Notes under the pieces: model-generated
Database searches by the model: none
Told to the model about the DNA's origin: nothing
The model's input: the letters and a program-made list of their open reading frames with translations, nothing else
In this document: in pieces, positions 8,187 through 16,660 of the stretch
Numbering within the stretch: position 1 is the first letter of the stretch
How the letters are laid out: every line of letters starts with the position of its first letter
Program-made: the position numbers and the translations under genes
Assembly (NCBI GenBank): GCA_027311945.1
Contig: DAICXZ010000030.1
Location: 372,001 to 436,000 of the forward strand
Length of the DNA: 64,000 nt
Direction: 5' to 3'
Source of the DNA: Erythrobacter sp.
Lineage (GTDB): Bacteria; Pseudomonadota; Alphaproteobacteria; Sphingomonadales; Sphingomonadaceae

Positions 8187-9278
8187 CTAACTATCTGTCA
8201 AGTCCTGTTCGCTGATCCAGTCGGAAAGCAGGGCGGCAATGTCATCGCTGTTGCGCTCGAGCTGCATCGCGTGGCCGTTGCCGTGGATGCCGCGATCTTC
8301 CAGCCGCAGGTGCTCCACCTGACAGCCCGCTTGTGCGAGAAAGTGGACCATTGCGTGGTTGTCGCCCGCCATCCAGCTCGCCTCGGCGGTGACGACGACA
8401 ATCGGCATCTGCGCGAGGTTGGGCAGGCGGCGGGCGGGTTCCGCCTGCACCTTGTAGGCGACGAGGCCTGCTCGCGGTGAGGGCTGGTCTGCGCTGGCCA
8501 GCGTTTCACCCTTGGCCAGCGGCGGATCGAAGGTGAGCGGCGCATGGGTAATGCCATAGGGCAGCGCACCGCTGATCGCCTCGAATGGCGGGCCGAGCGG
8601 CTCCACCGCAACCACGGCGCGCACCAGTTCGGGCCGGGCGTCGGCGATCAGCCAACCGGGAGGGCCGCCAGCCGAATGGGTAAGCAACACCGCCGGACCA
8701 ATCAGGTCGAGCAGCTGCGCCCCGGCACGCTGGGCGTCGATCTGGCTGGCGGCATGGTCGGCGAGGGTGGGGCCGGTGCCGGCGAGGAAGGACAGGAAGG
8801 CAGGATCGCTCGGTGTGCCATCGCCCGGCCACTGGCTGTGGAGCTTGGCCTGCGGGTAGTTGTCATCGAAATCACCGGGGCGGGTGAACAGCCGTTCGAG
8901 GAAATGGGTTGGGCCTGGCTTGCCCATCTCGCCCTGAAACTCGGGGTTGAACGGGCTGCGGCCGTGTTGCGGACGGTCGACCACGTAAACAGCCCAGCCA
9001 TGACGCACGAACCAGTGGACCCAGCCTTCGCGCCCGTCGGCGGTGCCGAGAAAGTCGGTGCCCTGACCGCCGCCGCCGTGGATCATCACGATCGGCAGCT
9101 GGTGCGTCAGCGCGCGCGGTATCCAGTATTCGACATATTGCTGCCCGCGCATGGCCTTGCCTGCCGCCGGGTGGTCGATCAATTCACCGCCGGTCCAGAA
9201 GAAGCCCTGTGCCGCCAGTTCCAGCGGGTTATCAGCCCCGGCGGCATGTAGGTCGGCGGGGCGATAGGAGCGGGTCAA
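8187..9278 (-). CDS. Alpha/beta hydrolase, bacterial esterase 713-like
   Basis: A 363-residue hydrolase without a signal peptide. The oxyanion-hole segment HGGGG is at 67-71, the nucleophile Ser202 sits in the variant elbow T-H-S-A-G and the likely catalytic His336 is in G-N-G-H-A-M. The H-G-G-G and D-R-P-Q-H-G-R-S layout resembles the secreted esterase 713 group more than common lipases. It would cleave an ester, lactone or C-C bond. The start is a TTG at 9278 that overlaps the stop of the FAD monooxygenase gene as TTGA; no ATG is close, so coupling to that gene probably drives its translation. The natural substrate is unknown. Confidence 0.85.
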   Translation of the reverse strand: MTRSYRPADLHAAGADNPLELAAQGFFWTGGELIDHPAAGKAMRGQQYVEYWIPRALTHQLPIVMIHGGGGQGTDFLGTADGREGWVHWFVRHGWAVYVVDRPQHGRSPFNPEFQGEMGKPGPTHFLERLFTRPGDFDDNYPQAKLHSQWPGDGTPSDPAFLSFLAGTGPTLADHAASQIDAQRAGAQLLDLIGPAVLLTHSAGGPPGWLIADARPELVRAVVAVEPLGPPFEAISGALPYGITHAPLTFDPPLAKGETLASADQPSPRAGLVAYKVQAEPARRLPNLAQMPIVVVTAEASWMAGDNHAMVHFLAQAGCQVEHLRLEDRGIHGNGHAMQLERNSDDIAALLSDWISEQDLTDS

Positions 9279-10534
9279 TGAAGCTGGCCCTGCCGCTCAC
9301 CGATATTGATCGCGACCCGGTCGCTAGGATCGGCATCCTTCCAGCGTGAACCGGGGCGCAGCACGTCGCCAATTACCTTGTAGGCGAAGAGCATCAAGAG
9401 CGCTCCGCTATCGGGATTGTCCTTCAGCGCCTTGATATGCGCGAGGTCTTCTTGCCGCCTGGCCGGGTCAGCCTCCTGCAACATGCGCTTGTTCTCGGTG
9501 GCGGCCGGGCTGACGACCTCCCAGAAGATGCGGCGGCGCTCGTCGGAGAAGCGGCCAAGCACCTCCTCGCCTTCCTCGCCGCGCAGCACCGCGCCGAGCA
9601 CGTCTGCCAGCACCACGCCGGTCCAGACGCCCGAGGTCAGGCCAAGCCCGCCGCACGGGTTGGTGGCATGGGCGGCATCGCCGGCCAGCAGCACGCGGCC
9701 CTTGTGCAGCGTCTCGCCTGCGCGCTGGTGCAGCATATAGGGGCTGGACGAGCCGATCCGGTAGTCCTTCCTGCCTTGCATGAACCACTCGTAGCGCTGG
9801 TGAATACGCTCTTCATAGCTCTCCACCGGGAGGCTGGAATCCTCCATATAGGTGCAGCGCCACAAGCCTTCGCGGTCAAGTTGGGCGATCACCGCCATGT
9901 TAACCGGATCGCATACGAAGTTGGCCTGCTGGTATCCAAGCTCGTTAAACGGGAAATAGACATTGGTGGCGACGAACCGCTCGGGCCAGGTGTGGCCTTC
10001 GAATTCGATCCCCGCGAGCTTGCGCACCGTGCTGCGCGCGCCGTCGGCCCCGATCAGCCACTTGGCGGTGAAGGTCTGCTCGCCATGGGTGCCGCTGGTC
10101 GTGACCGACACCCTGTCGCAGTTCTCGTGGAGCGCGGTCACTTCGTGGCCGAACAGCACCTCGACGCCGAGCTTGCGGGCATGCTCCATCGCCACGCGGG
10201 CGACCTGATGTTGGCCGACGTGAAGCTGGTAGTCGTAGGGGATGCCCTCGATAGGCTCGGTCACCACCACGGCGGAGTAGCCGAATTCGGGGATGTGGGT
10301 GCCGAAGGTGTCGTTTGTGAAGCCGATTTCGAGCAGCTCCGGCAGCAGGCCCAGCTCTTCGAGAACAATCAGCGTGGACGGAAAATAGACCGCCGCACGC
10401 GGGCTGTCGATGATGTCAGCCTCCTTCTCCAGCACGCGCACTGAGGCACCAGCCTGCGCCAGCGTGAGCGCGGTGAGCAGGCCCACGGGGCCAGCGCCGA
10501 CAATCAGGACATCGGTGGGTGCAGAGGAAGACAT
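9275..10534 (-). CDS. FAD-dependent aromatic-hydroxylase-type monooxygenase
   Basis: A 419-residue flavoprotein of the p-hydroxybenzoate/phenol hydroxylase group. The FAD-binding G-A-G-P-V-G is at 13-18, the D-G motif L-I-G-A-D-G-A-R-S lies mid-protein and the second FAD motif is L-A-G-D-A-A-H. Such enzymes use NAD(P)H and oxygen to hydroxylate or epoxidise aromatic or unsaturated substrates in the cytosol. The ATG at 10534 overlaps the stop of the quinohemoprotein gene by one base (TGATG) and the stop overlaps the next gene as TTGA. A later ring-hydroxylation step in the pathway is likely, but the substrate is not readable. Confidence 0.9.
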   Translation of the reverse strand: MSSSAPTDVLIVGAGPVGLLTALTLAQAGASVRVLEKEADIIDSPRAAVYFPSTLIVLEELGLLPELLEIGFTNDTFGTHIPEFGYSAVVVTEPIEGIPYDYQLHVGQHQVARVAMEHARKLGVEVLFGHEVTALHENCDRVSVTTSGTHGEQTFTAKWLIGADGARSTVRKLAGIEFEGHTWPERFVATNVYFPFNELGYQQANFVCDPVNMAVIAQLDREGLWRCTYMEDSSLPVESYEERIHQRYEWFMQGRKDYRIGSSSPYMLHQRAGETLHKGRVLLAGDAAHATNPCGGLGLTSGVWTGVVLADVLGAVLRGEEGEEVLGRFSDERRRIFWEVVSPAATENKRMLQEADPARRQEDLAHIKALKDNPDSGALLMLFAYKVIGDVLRPGSRWKDADPSDRVAINIGERQGQLH

Positions 10535-12645
10535 CAGTTGTCCTCCTCTGCCGCGAGGCGTTCGGCTTCGCTCAGGACATAGGCGCGGATCGCCTCGGCC
10601 TGGTCGGGGTCGATCCACGGGGCAAAGCTGATCATGCCCTTGTCCTTCAGCGCGCCGCCGATCACCACCTGCCGCCATGCTTGGGCGTTCGTCGCATAGG
10701 CGCTTCGCATCAGGTTGGGATTGACCGGGCCATTGTGGCAAATCCCGCAGAAGGCGAAGAACTGCTTCTGACCCTCGGCCAGTTGCGCCGCAGTGAACTC
10801 CTCATCGCTGCGGGCATAGGGCGCTGGCTTCCATTCGGGCAGCTTGGCAATCGTGCCCGTGCCGCCGATCCTGAACACCAGCAGCGCGCCGTTGGGCGGC
10901 GGTCGGCGCATCCAGTCGGTCTGCGTGGCCATGCCCATCGAGCCGCCATAGCCCGCCATCACCGCCACATATTGCACCCCGCCTGCGCGAAAACCGATCG
11001 GCCCGGCCATGATCCCGCGCTCGCCCTGCCAGCTCCACAGTTCCTCGCCCTTGTCGGCGCTGTAGGCCATGAAGCGGCCATCGGGCAGGCCCTGGAACAC
11101 GAGGTTGCCCCCGGTCGCCAGCGTGCCGCCGTTCCACGGCCAGTCACGGCGGATCTCCCACACCTTCTCCTGTTTCACCGGGTCCCAGGCGGTGAGCTTG
11201 CCGTAAGTGATCGAGGAGAGGTAAGCGCGCCGCGCCTCGGGCGTGGCACCGGGTACCGAGCCTTCGGGAGGGGCCATGAAGGTGACGCCGGTGTTCCAGC
11301 GCCCGATATGCCGCTCGAAATTGGCGTCGTCGGCATAGGCGTTGGGCACTTCCATCACCGGGATGTAAACGAGGCCGGTCTTGGGCGAATAGCTCATCGG
11401 GTGCCAGGCATGGGCACCGATGCCCATGGGCGTGATGAGATAAGGCGCATCGGCAAAGCGCGCCTCGGGCACCTCGACCGGGCGGCCGGTTTCAAGGTCG
11501 ATCTTCTCGGCCCAGTTCTGTGTCGCATAGGGCTCTGCGCTGATGAGCTTTCCGGTGGCCCGGTCGATCACGTAGAAAAAGCCGTTCTTCGGCGCTTGCA
11601 TAGCGACCTTGCGCTCTTTCCCGTCGATTTCGAGCGTGGCCAGCGTGATCTGCTGGGTGGCGGTGAAGTCCCAGGTTTCGCCGGGGTTGATCTGATAGTG
11701 CCACTTGTAGGCCCCGGTATCCGGATCAAGCGCAAGGATCGAGGACAGGAACAGGTTGTCGCCCTTGCCGTCGGAGCGGACGCGGTGGTTCCACGGGCTG
11801 CCGTTACCGACGCCGATCAACAGCTGGTTGAATTCGGCATCGTAGACGATCGAATCCCACACGGTGCCGCCGCCGCCCAGCTCCCAGTAGTCGCCGAACC
11901 AGGTCTCGCCTGCGAACTTTTCGAAGGCCTCGTCGGAGGCTGCACCATCGGGGCCGTCGGCCGGGTTGCCGGGCACGGTGTAAAAGCGCCAGACCAGCGC
12001 GCCATCGTTTGCATCGTAGGCCGAAATATAGCCGCGAACGCCCATTTCCGCGCCCGAGTTGCCGATCAGCACCTTGCCGCGCACCACGCGCGGCGCGCCG
12101 GTGATCGTGTAAGGCTTGGACTGGTCGACCGTGACCACGTCCCACAGCTCTTCGCCGCTCTCGGCATCGAGCCCGATCAGCCGCCCGTCGATGGTGCCGA
12201 CGAAGACCTTGCCATCCCACACCGCCACCCCGCGGTTGACCACGTCGCAGCAGGCATCAGCGCCCTTGGCGCCGTCAACATCGGGATCGTATTTCCACAG
12301 CACCTCACCAGTGGCGGCATCAAGCGCCCAGACCTTCGACCAGGCGGTGGAGATGTACATCACCCCGTCGACCACGATCGGGGTCGCTTCCTGCCCGCGG
12401 TTGGTGTCCAGCTCCACCGCGTAGGCGAGGCTCAGTTCGCCGACATTGCTCTCGTTGATGTCCTCAAGCGGGCTGTAGCGCTGTTCGGCGTAGGTGCGGC
12501 CATGGGCCAGCCAGTTGTCAGGGTCGTTCTCGGCAGAGAGCAGACGGTCCTCGCCCAAGGCACCGGCATCGGCGGCGCTGCATCCCCATAGCATCGCCGC
12601 GGCACTTAAGGCTGCCAAGCCCCTGGCAATTGCCATCATATCCAT
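10534..12645 (-). CDS. Quinohemoprotein alcohol dehydrogenase, lipoprotein
   Basis: A 703-residue enzyme that fuses an eight-bladed PQQ propeller to a C-terminal cytochrome c, the architecture and length of type II quinohemoprotein alcohol dehydrogenases. The vicinal disulfide pair is Cys132-Cys133, the active-site region reads G-E-T-W-D-F-T-A-T-Q, the haem site CGICH is at 633-637 and Met671 is the likely second haem ligand. The residue two after the active-site Asp is Thr rather than the Asp of lanthanide enzymes, so calcium is expected. A lipobox ends at Cys22. Three ATGs (12645, 12639, 12636) are possible; the first follows GGGAGAG directly. It heads a coupled operon with the hydroxylase and hydrolase. 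Confidence 0.92.
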   Translation of the reverse strand: MDMMAIARGLAALSAAAMLWGCSAADAGALGEDRLLSAENDPDNWLAHGRTYAEQRYSPLEDINESNVGELSLAYAVELDTNRGQEATPIVVDGVMYISTAWSKVWALDAATGEVLWKYDPDVDGAKGADACCDVVNRGVAVWDGKVFVGTIDGRLIGLDAESGEELWDVVTVDQSKPYTITGAPRVVRGKVLIGNSGAEMGVRGYISAYDANDGALVWRFYTVPGNPADGPDGAASDEAFEKFAGETWFGDYWELGGGGTVWDSIVYDAEFNQLLIGVGNGSPWNHRVRSDGKGDNLFLSSILALDPDTGAYKWHYQINPGETWDFTATQQITLATLEIDGKERKVAMQAPKNGFFYVIDRATGKLISAEPYATQNWAEKIDLETGRPVEVPEARFADAPYLITPMGIGAHAWHPMSYSPKTGLVYIPVMEVPNAYADDANFERHIGRWNTGVTFMAPPEGSVPGATPEARRAYLSSITYGKLTAWDPVKQEKVWEIRRDWPWNGGTLATGGNLVFQGLPDGRFMAYSADKGEELWSWQGERGIMAGPIGFRAGGVQYVAVMAGYGGSMGMATQTDWMRRPPPNGALLVFRIGGTGTIAKLPEWKPAPYARSDEEFTAAQLAEGQKQFFAFCGICHNGPVNPNLMRSAYATNAQAWRQVVIGGALKDKGMISFAPWIDPDQAEAIRAYVLSEAERLAAEEDN

Positions 12646-12693
12646 CTCTCTCCCGATCCGGCCCGATTCTTAGCGGCGCCATCATCACAAATG

Positions 12694-13578
12694 TTAGGTT
12701 ATCGAGCGCATTCCCTTGAGTCCATCGGGCAAGCGCAGCGGGCGCTGGTCGGGCCCGATTTCGAACAGGATGTCGGCCCGCGCAGGCATTTCTGCGAGCT
12801 GGTGCCGGGTCAGCCGCTCGTAGTGGTCGAGGAAGCGGGTGATGGCGGCCTCATCCATCAGACCCGGCGCGCCCGGATTGGCTTCCGCCAGCTTGCGCTC
12901 CTGCAAACGGCGGTTGGCGGCGACCGCCTCGAACCCTTGCACCTTGAGCATCACCAAGGGGTCGATCTGTGCGAACAGGTCGGCATAGTCTCCGCCAAGG
13001 AAGCGGTTGACGAGGGCGCGCCAGATGCCGCCGCGATCTTCCTCGATTTCGAGCCGGTTGATCGGTTCGGCCAGCGCTGCCTGATCCTGCGGGACTGCCC
13101 CCACGCACCAGCCTTCGAACAGCAATACGTCGACCGGGCCATGGATCGTTTCGCCTTCGTCGGCGCGGTCGTCGATGGACTTGTCGAACCGGGGCAGGGT
13201 GAAGCTGCGGCCCGCCTCCATGTCCTCGATCAGGCCGAGGGCCAATGCCACATCATGTGTGCCCGGGACCCCGCGCGTGGCGAACAGCGGGTGGACCTTG
13301 GCGGCAAGATCGGCGCGCTCGGCGCGGGTGAGGTAAAGGTCGTCGAGCGAGAGCGTCACCACGCGCAGGCCGTGCGGCTTCAGCAGCAGCTCAAGGAAGC
13401 GGCACAGCGTCGACTTGCCCGAGCCTTGCGCCCCGTTGATACCGACGATCAGCGGTTTATGACGCTTGGCCTCGCGCGCGATACGGTCGGCCAGTGGCTG
13501 CCAGAACTGCGTGACGACTTCGCGGTAGCCTTCAGGCAGGCGCTCGGCCTCGATCAGCGCCGCTACAGCGTCGGTCAT
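12694..13578 (-). CDS. D-glycerate 3-kinase
   Basis: A 294-residue P-loop kinase of the plant-type glycerate kinase family (GLYK, related to phosphoribulokinase and uridine kinase). The Walker A loop G-A-Q-G-S-G-K-S-T is at 49-57, followed by the S-L-D-D-L-Y-L-T segment and P-G-T-H-D, typical of the family. It should phosphorylate D-glycerate to 3-phosphoglycerate with ATP. The start overlaps the stop of the D-2-hydroxyacid dehydrogenase gene as ATGA. The pair can take glyoxylate-derived hydroxypyruvate to glycolysis. No other glycerate-pathway gene is in the window. Confidence 0.88.
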   Translation of the reverse strand: MTDAVAALIEAERLPEGYREVVTQFWQPLADRIAREAKRHKPLIVGINGAQGSGKSTLCRFLELLLKPHGLRVVTLSLDDLYLTRAERADLAAKVHPLFATRGVPGTHDVALALGLIEDMEAGRSFTLPRFDKSIDDRADEGETIHGPVDVLLFEGWCVGAVPQDQAALAEPINRLEIEEDRGGIWRALVNRFLGGDYADLFAQIDPLVMLKVQGFEAVAANRRLQERKLAEANPGAPGLMDEAAITRFLDHYERLTRHQLAEMPARADILFEIGPDQRPLRLPDGLKGMRSIT

Positions 13579-14528
13579 GCGACCTTGTCGGGCAGCGGCA
13601 GGCTTGCGGCGAAGGCTTCGACATTGGCCAGCGCCCGCATGCCCATCGCCTCGCGGGTCTCGGCATTGGCGCTGCCGAGATGCGGCAGCAGTACCACGTT
13701 CTCAAGCCCGAGCAGGCATTCGGGCACCTGCGGCTCGGCGGGGTAAACATCGAGCCCCGCGCCCGCGAGCTGGCCGCTGCGCAGGGCCTCGGCCAGCGCC
13801 TCGTGATCGACCACGCCGCCGCGTGCGGTGTTGATGAGGTAGCTGCCCGGCTTCATCGCGGCGAGCGCCGCTGCGTCGATCAGGTTGGCCGTCTCCGGCC
13901 CGCCCGGAATGTGCAGCGACACGACATCGGACACTGCGAGAAGCTGTTCGAGATCGGGATAGAACGTCCCGCTGACCTCACTCGCCTGCGGCATTTCGCG
14001 CCGGGCATAGTAGGCCACCTTCATCCCGAACCCGTGATGCGCGCGCGCAGCGGTGGCCTGCCCGATCCGCCCGAAGCCCACGCAGCCGAGCACCTTGTCC
14101 TTAAGCGCCGAGCCAACCATGTGCGTCGGGCCCCAGCCGGTCCAGCGCCCGGCGCGCAGCTCGCGCTCGCCTTCGCCCGCGCGGCGGGTGGCCATCAGCA
14201 TCAGCGTGAGCGCGAGATCGGCGGTGGCGTCGGTCAGTACGCCGGGCGTGTTGGTAACGGCAATGTCCTTGGCCGTGGCGGCGGCGACATCGATATGATC
14301 GAAGCCCACCCCGTAGTTGGCGATCAGCCGAACCCGGTCGCCGCCTGCGATGACTTCGGCATCGATAGTGTCCGAGACGGTGGGGCAAAGTACGTCGAAC
14401 TCGCCCATCGCTGAAGCAAGTTCTTTTTTAGACAATGGCTTGTCATCGCTATTGAATGTGACATCGAACTTGTTCGCGAGGGCTTGTTCGACCGCGTGGG
14501 GCCAGCGGCGCGTTACGAGTATGCGCAA
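13575..14528 (-). CDS. Hydroxypyruvate/glyoxylate reductase (D-2-hydroxyacid dehydrogenase)
   Basis: A 317-residue NAD(P)-dependent reductase. The nucleotide fold shows G-F-G-R-I-G and the catalytic set is visible as Arg in N-T-A-R-G-G, Glu in Y-P-A-E-P and His in L-P-H-L-G-S-A. I place the start at a TTG (14528) preceded by AAGGA 8 bases away and opening directly into the first beta strand (L-R-I-L-V-T); an ATG at 14576 has no ribosome site and would add 16 unusual residues. It probably reduces hydroxypyruvate or glyoxylate, as judged by coupling to glycerate kinase, though other 2-ketoacids are possible. Confidence 0.88.
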   Translation of the reverse strand: MRILVTRRWPHAVEQALANKFDVTFNSDDKPLSKKELASAMGEFDVLCPTVSDTIDAEVIAGGDRVRLIANYGVGFDHIDVAAATAKDIAVTNTPGVLTDATADLALTLMLMATRRAGEGERELRAGRWTGWGPTHMVGSALKDKVLGCVGFGRIGQATAARAHHGFGMKVAYYARREMPQASEVSGTFYPDLEQLLAVSDVVSLHIPGGPETANLIDAAALAAMKPGSYLINTARGGVVDHEALAEALRSGQLAGAGLDVYPAEPQVPECLLGLENVVLLPHLGSANAETREAMGMRALANVEAFAASLPLPDKVA

Positions 14529-14655
14529 TGGGTCAATCCTTGTTTCCACCTGTGGCAGGGGCCGGTGGTCGCCCATTGGTCGGACGACGGCGATGGTCTC
14601 GCGCTCAGCCTGCTCCCCTCCCGAGCTATCTTTAGAATGCTATGGGTTTGCCGGG

Positions 14656-14696
14656 CAAAAGAAAAGGCGCTTGTGAGCCGATCCCCACAAGCGCCT
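14656..14696 (-). terminator. Intrinsic terminator of the LigE-like gene
   Basis: Read on the minus strand, AGGCGCTTGTG pairs perfectly (11 bp) with CACAAGCGCCT across a 10-base loop and is followed by TTTTCTTTT. It lies 34 bases past the stop codon at 14730. Confidence 0.85.
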
Positions 14697-14729
14697 GACA
14701 AAACTCACGCGGCAAGGCTAGCGCAGGCC

Positions 14730-15566
14730 TTAACTATCCGCCTTGGTGATGAACTTCGTTTCGGCCTGCGTCGATTGCGGGCCGGTGTTTCGCTTGTGAA
14801 TGCCGCCCATTCCGGCCGAACGGTTGAACGGATCGACATCGCCTTCGCGCTGCTCCAGCCCGTAAAGGTTGAACAGGCCGGGATGCTGCCCGAGCCCGCC
14901 GAACAGATCGCGCACCCGCTCGATCCAGTCGCGCAGCGGATCGTCTGCGGCGAGCGGCGGGGTCTGCGCCAGCGAGGCGAGCCAGAGGAAGCTGCCGATG
15001 ATGCGATAATCGGCATAGTTGGGCTCGTCGCCGCCGAGAAAGCGCTGGTCGCGCAGACCGATGCGCAGTGGTTCAAGGCTGGCCGAGATCGCCGCCAGCC
15101 GATCCTCGCGGCCCGCCTGCAGGTCTTCCAGCTTGCCGCCCAGCATCACCTCGCGCGAGCTGGTGATATAGTCCTTGTCTTGCTCGAAACAGACATCGCG
15201 ATAGTCGGCGCAATAGCTGCGCATCCACGGACCGACGGCGGTGCTCCAGAACCAGGCGTCGAGCGTCCTGGTCATCACCGCCACGCTTTCATGCGGGATC
15301 AGGCGCGGGCGCTCGGGGTAGGTCTCGTCGAGATATTCGACGATGCCCCAGCTATCGAGCACCCAGCGGCCATTGTCGACGATGGCGGGCAGGCGCTCGG
15401 TCTTGCCGCCGGTGCGTTCCGCGATGCCGGTGAAGCCGCCATCCACCACGTCGAGATCGAACCCCTTGTGGCGGACCGCGAACTTGGTCGCCCAGACGAA
15501 GGGGCTGATCGTTGCGCCGGTGGAGACCTGAAGGTCGTAAAGCGTGATTGCCTTTGAATCAGCCAT
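14730..15566 (-). CDS. Glutathione S-transferase, LigE-type beta-etherase homologue
   Basis: A 278-residue cytosolic glutathione transferase. The N-terminal thioredoxin-like domain (about 1-95) contains I-T-L-Y-D-L-Q, G-G-F-T-G-I and W-V-L-D-S-W, and the helical domain follows. These are features I associate with LigE/LigP of Sphingobium SYK-6, which use glutathione to cleave beta-aryl ether bonds of lignin-derived dimers. Homologues are common in sphingomonads that do not degrade lignin, so the substrate is uncertain. No ligD, ligF or ligG partner is in the window. The gene stands alone, with GAGAGGACC just before the ATG and its own terminator. Confidence 0.85.
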   Translation of the reverse strand: MADSKAITLYDLQVSTGATISPFVWATKFAVRHKGFDLDVVDGGFTGIAERTGGKTERLPAIVDNGRWVLDSWGIVEYLDETYPERPRLIPHESVAVMTRTLDAWFWSTAVGPWMRSYCADYRDVCFEQDKDYITSSREVMLGGKLEDLQAGREDRLAAISASLEPLRIGLRDQRFLGGDEPNYADYRIIGSFLWLASLAQTPPLAADDPLRDWIERVRDLFGGLGQHPGLFNLYGLEQREGDVDPFNRSAGMGGIHKRNTGPQSTQAETKFITKADS

Positions 15567-15641
15567 GGGGTCCTCTCGTTGATTATGTCCGAAAAGGGTA
15601 ATGCTTGCACGGCGAAAAGGAAAGTGAGACTTGGCTGAGCG

Positions 15642-16544
15642 ATGACACAGATCGCCACGCTATCCATGGGCGAGCCGCTTGGCAGCCTTGCCGCGGGCCT
15701 CGGCCGCTCCTTTTCCGAGACCGGCTTTGCCATTGTGCGCGACCACGGGATCGCGCCAGAAACCATCGCCCGTGCCGATGCCGCGATGCGGGCCTTTTTC
15801 ACGCTGCCGGAACCGGTCAAGCAGGCTTACCGGCTCGCCGGGCAGGGCGGGGCGCGTGGCTATACCCCGTTCGGGGCCGAGCATGCCAAGGATGCGGCGG
15901 TGCACGATCTCAAGGAATTCTGGCACGTCGGGCGCGAGCTGGTCGCAGGCGATCCGCTCTCGCGCTATATGCCCGACAATGTCTGGCCTGCCGAGGTGCC
16001 CGATTTCCGCGCGGCGAGCCTTGCGCTGTTTGCCGAGTTCGAGGAGGCAGGCGGGCATCTTCTCGAAGCCATCGCCGTTGCCTTGGGGCAGGAGCGGGGC
16101 TTCTTCTCGCCGAGCGTTGCCCAGGGCAATTCGGTGCTGCGCTATCTGCACTATCCGCCCGTTGCTGCGGCGCGGGAAGGGGCGGTGCGCGCGGCAGCGC
16201 ATGAGGACATCAACACAATTACGCTGTTGCTCGGGGCCGAGGAAGCCGGGCTCGAACTGCTGACCCGCGATGGCGAATGGCTAGCCGTCAGCCCGCCCGA
16301 GGGCGCGCTGGTGGTGAACGTGGGCGACATGTTGCAGCGGCTGACGGCGGGCCGGCTGCGCTCGACCACGCACCGGGTGGTGAATCCTGTTGGCGAAGCG
16401 GCAGGGCGTTCACGCTATTCAATGCCGTTCTTCCTGCATTTCCGGCCCGACTATGTGATCGCGCCGCTCGGCGAGGGCGGCGAGGAGCCGATTACCGCCG
16501 ATGACTATCTCCAGCAACGATTGCGCGAGATCGGATTGATCTGA
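15642..16544 (+). CDS. 2-oxoglutarate/Fe(II) oxygenase, isopenicillin N synthase-like
   Basis: A 300-residue non-haem iron oxygenase of the double-stranded beta-helix fold. The iron ligands are His187 and Asp189 (A-H-E-D) and His244 (T-T-H-R-V); Arg258 and Ser260 (R-Y-S-M-P-F) should bind the 2-oxoglutarate carboxylate. The N-terminal DIOX_N half precedes the catalytic half, as in isopenicillin N synthases and gibberellin oxidases, but bacterial members mostly have unknown substrates. No beta-lactam synthesis genes are nearby, so the name describes fold only. The ATG at 15642 overlaps nothing and the gene is divergent from the LigE-like gene. Confidence 0.85.
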   Translation: MTQIATLSMGEPLGSLAAGLGRSFSETGFAIVRDHGIAPETIARADAAMRAFFTLPEPVKQAYRLAGQGGARGYTPFGAEHAKDAAVHDLKEFWHVGRELVAGDPLSRYMPDNVWPAEVPDFRAASLALFAEFEEAGGHLLEAIAVALGQERGFFSPSVAQGNSVLRYLHYPPVAAAREGAVRAAAHEDINTITLLLGAEEAGLELLTRDGEWLAVSPPEGALVVNVGDMLQRLTAGRLRSTTHRVVNPVGEAAGRSRYSMPFFLHFRPDYVIAPLGEGGEEPITADDYLQQRLREIGLI

Positions 16545-16566
16545 GCGGACTGGGGCAAAGGTCCGT

Positions 16567-16654
16567 TCATCCTGAGCTTGTCGAAGGACACGCGCCAACA
16601 TCTTCCCCACGATTGGGCTGCCGTTGTGCCTATCCTTCGACAAGCTCAGGATGA
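16567..16654. repeat. Perfect 22-bp inverted repeat with 44-base spacer, between convergent genes
   Basis: The arm at 16567-16588 is the exact reverse complement of the arm at 16633-16654; the core reads CCTGAGCTTGTCGAAGGA. This core is a widely scattered palindromic element in sphingomonads and other Proteobacteria. It sits between the stops of two convergent genes (16544 and 16661), where it could fold into a long stem and end both transcripts. A diverged copy lies at 21948-22074. Confidence 0.85.
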
Positions 16655-16660
16655 GCGGCC

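Noticed and set aside
8160-8201. Possible promoter for the PQQ gene at 8140 (TTGACA at 8196-8201 on the minus strand)
   Set aside because: The -35 match is good but no convincing -10 lies at 16-18 bases, and the element is within the end of the hydrolase gene.
10519-12591. Plus-strand open frame of 690 codons
   Set aside because: Antisense to the quinohemoprotein gene, whose haem site and propeller motifs prove the other frame.
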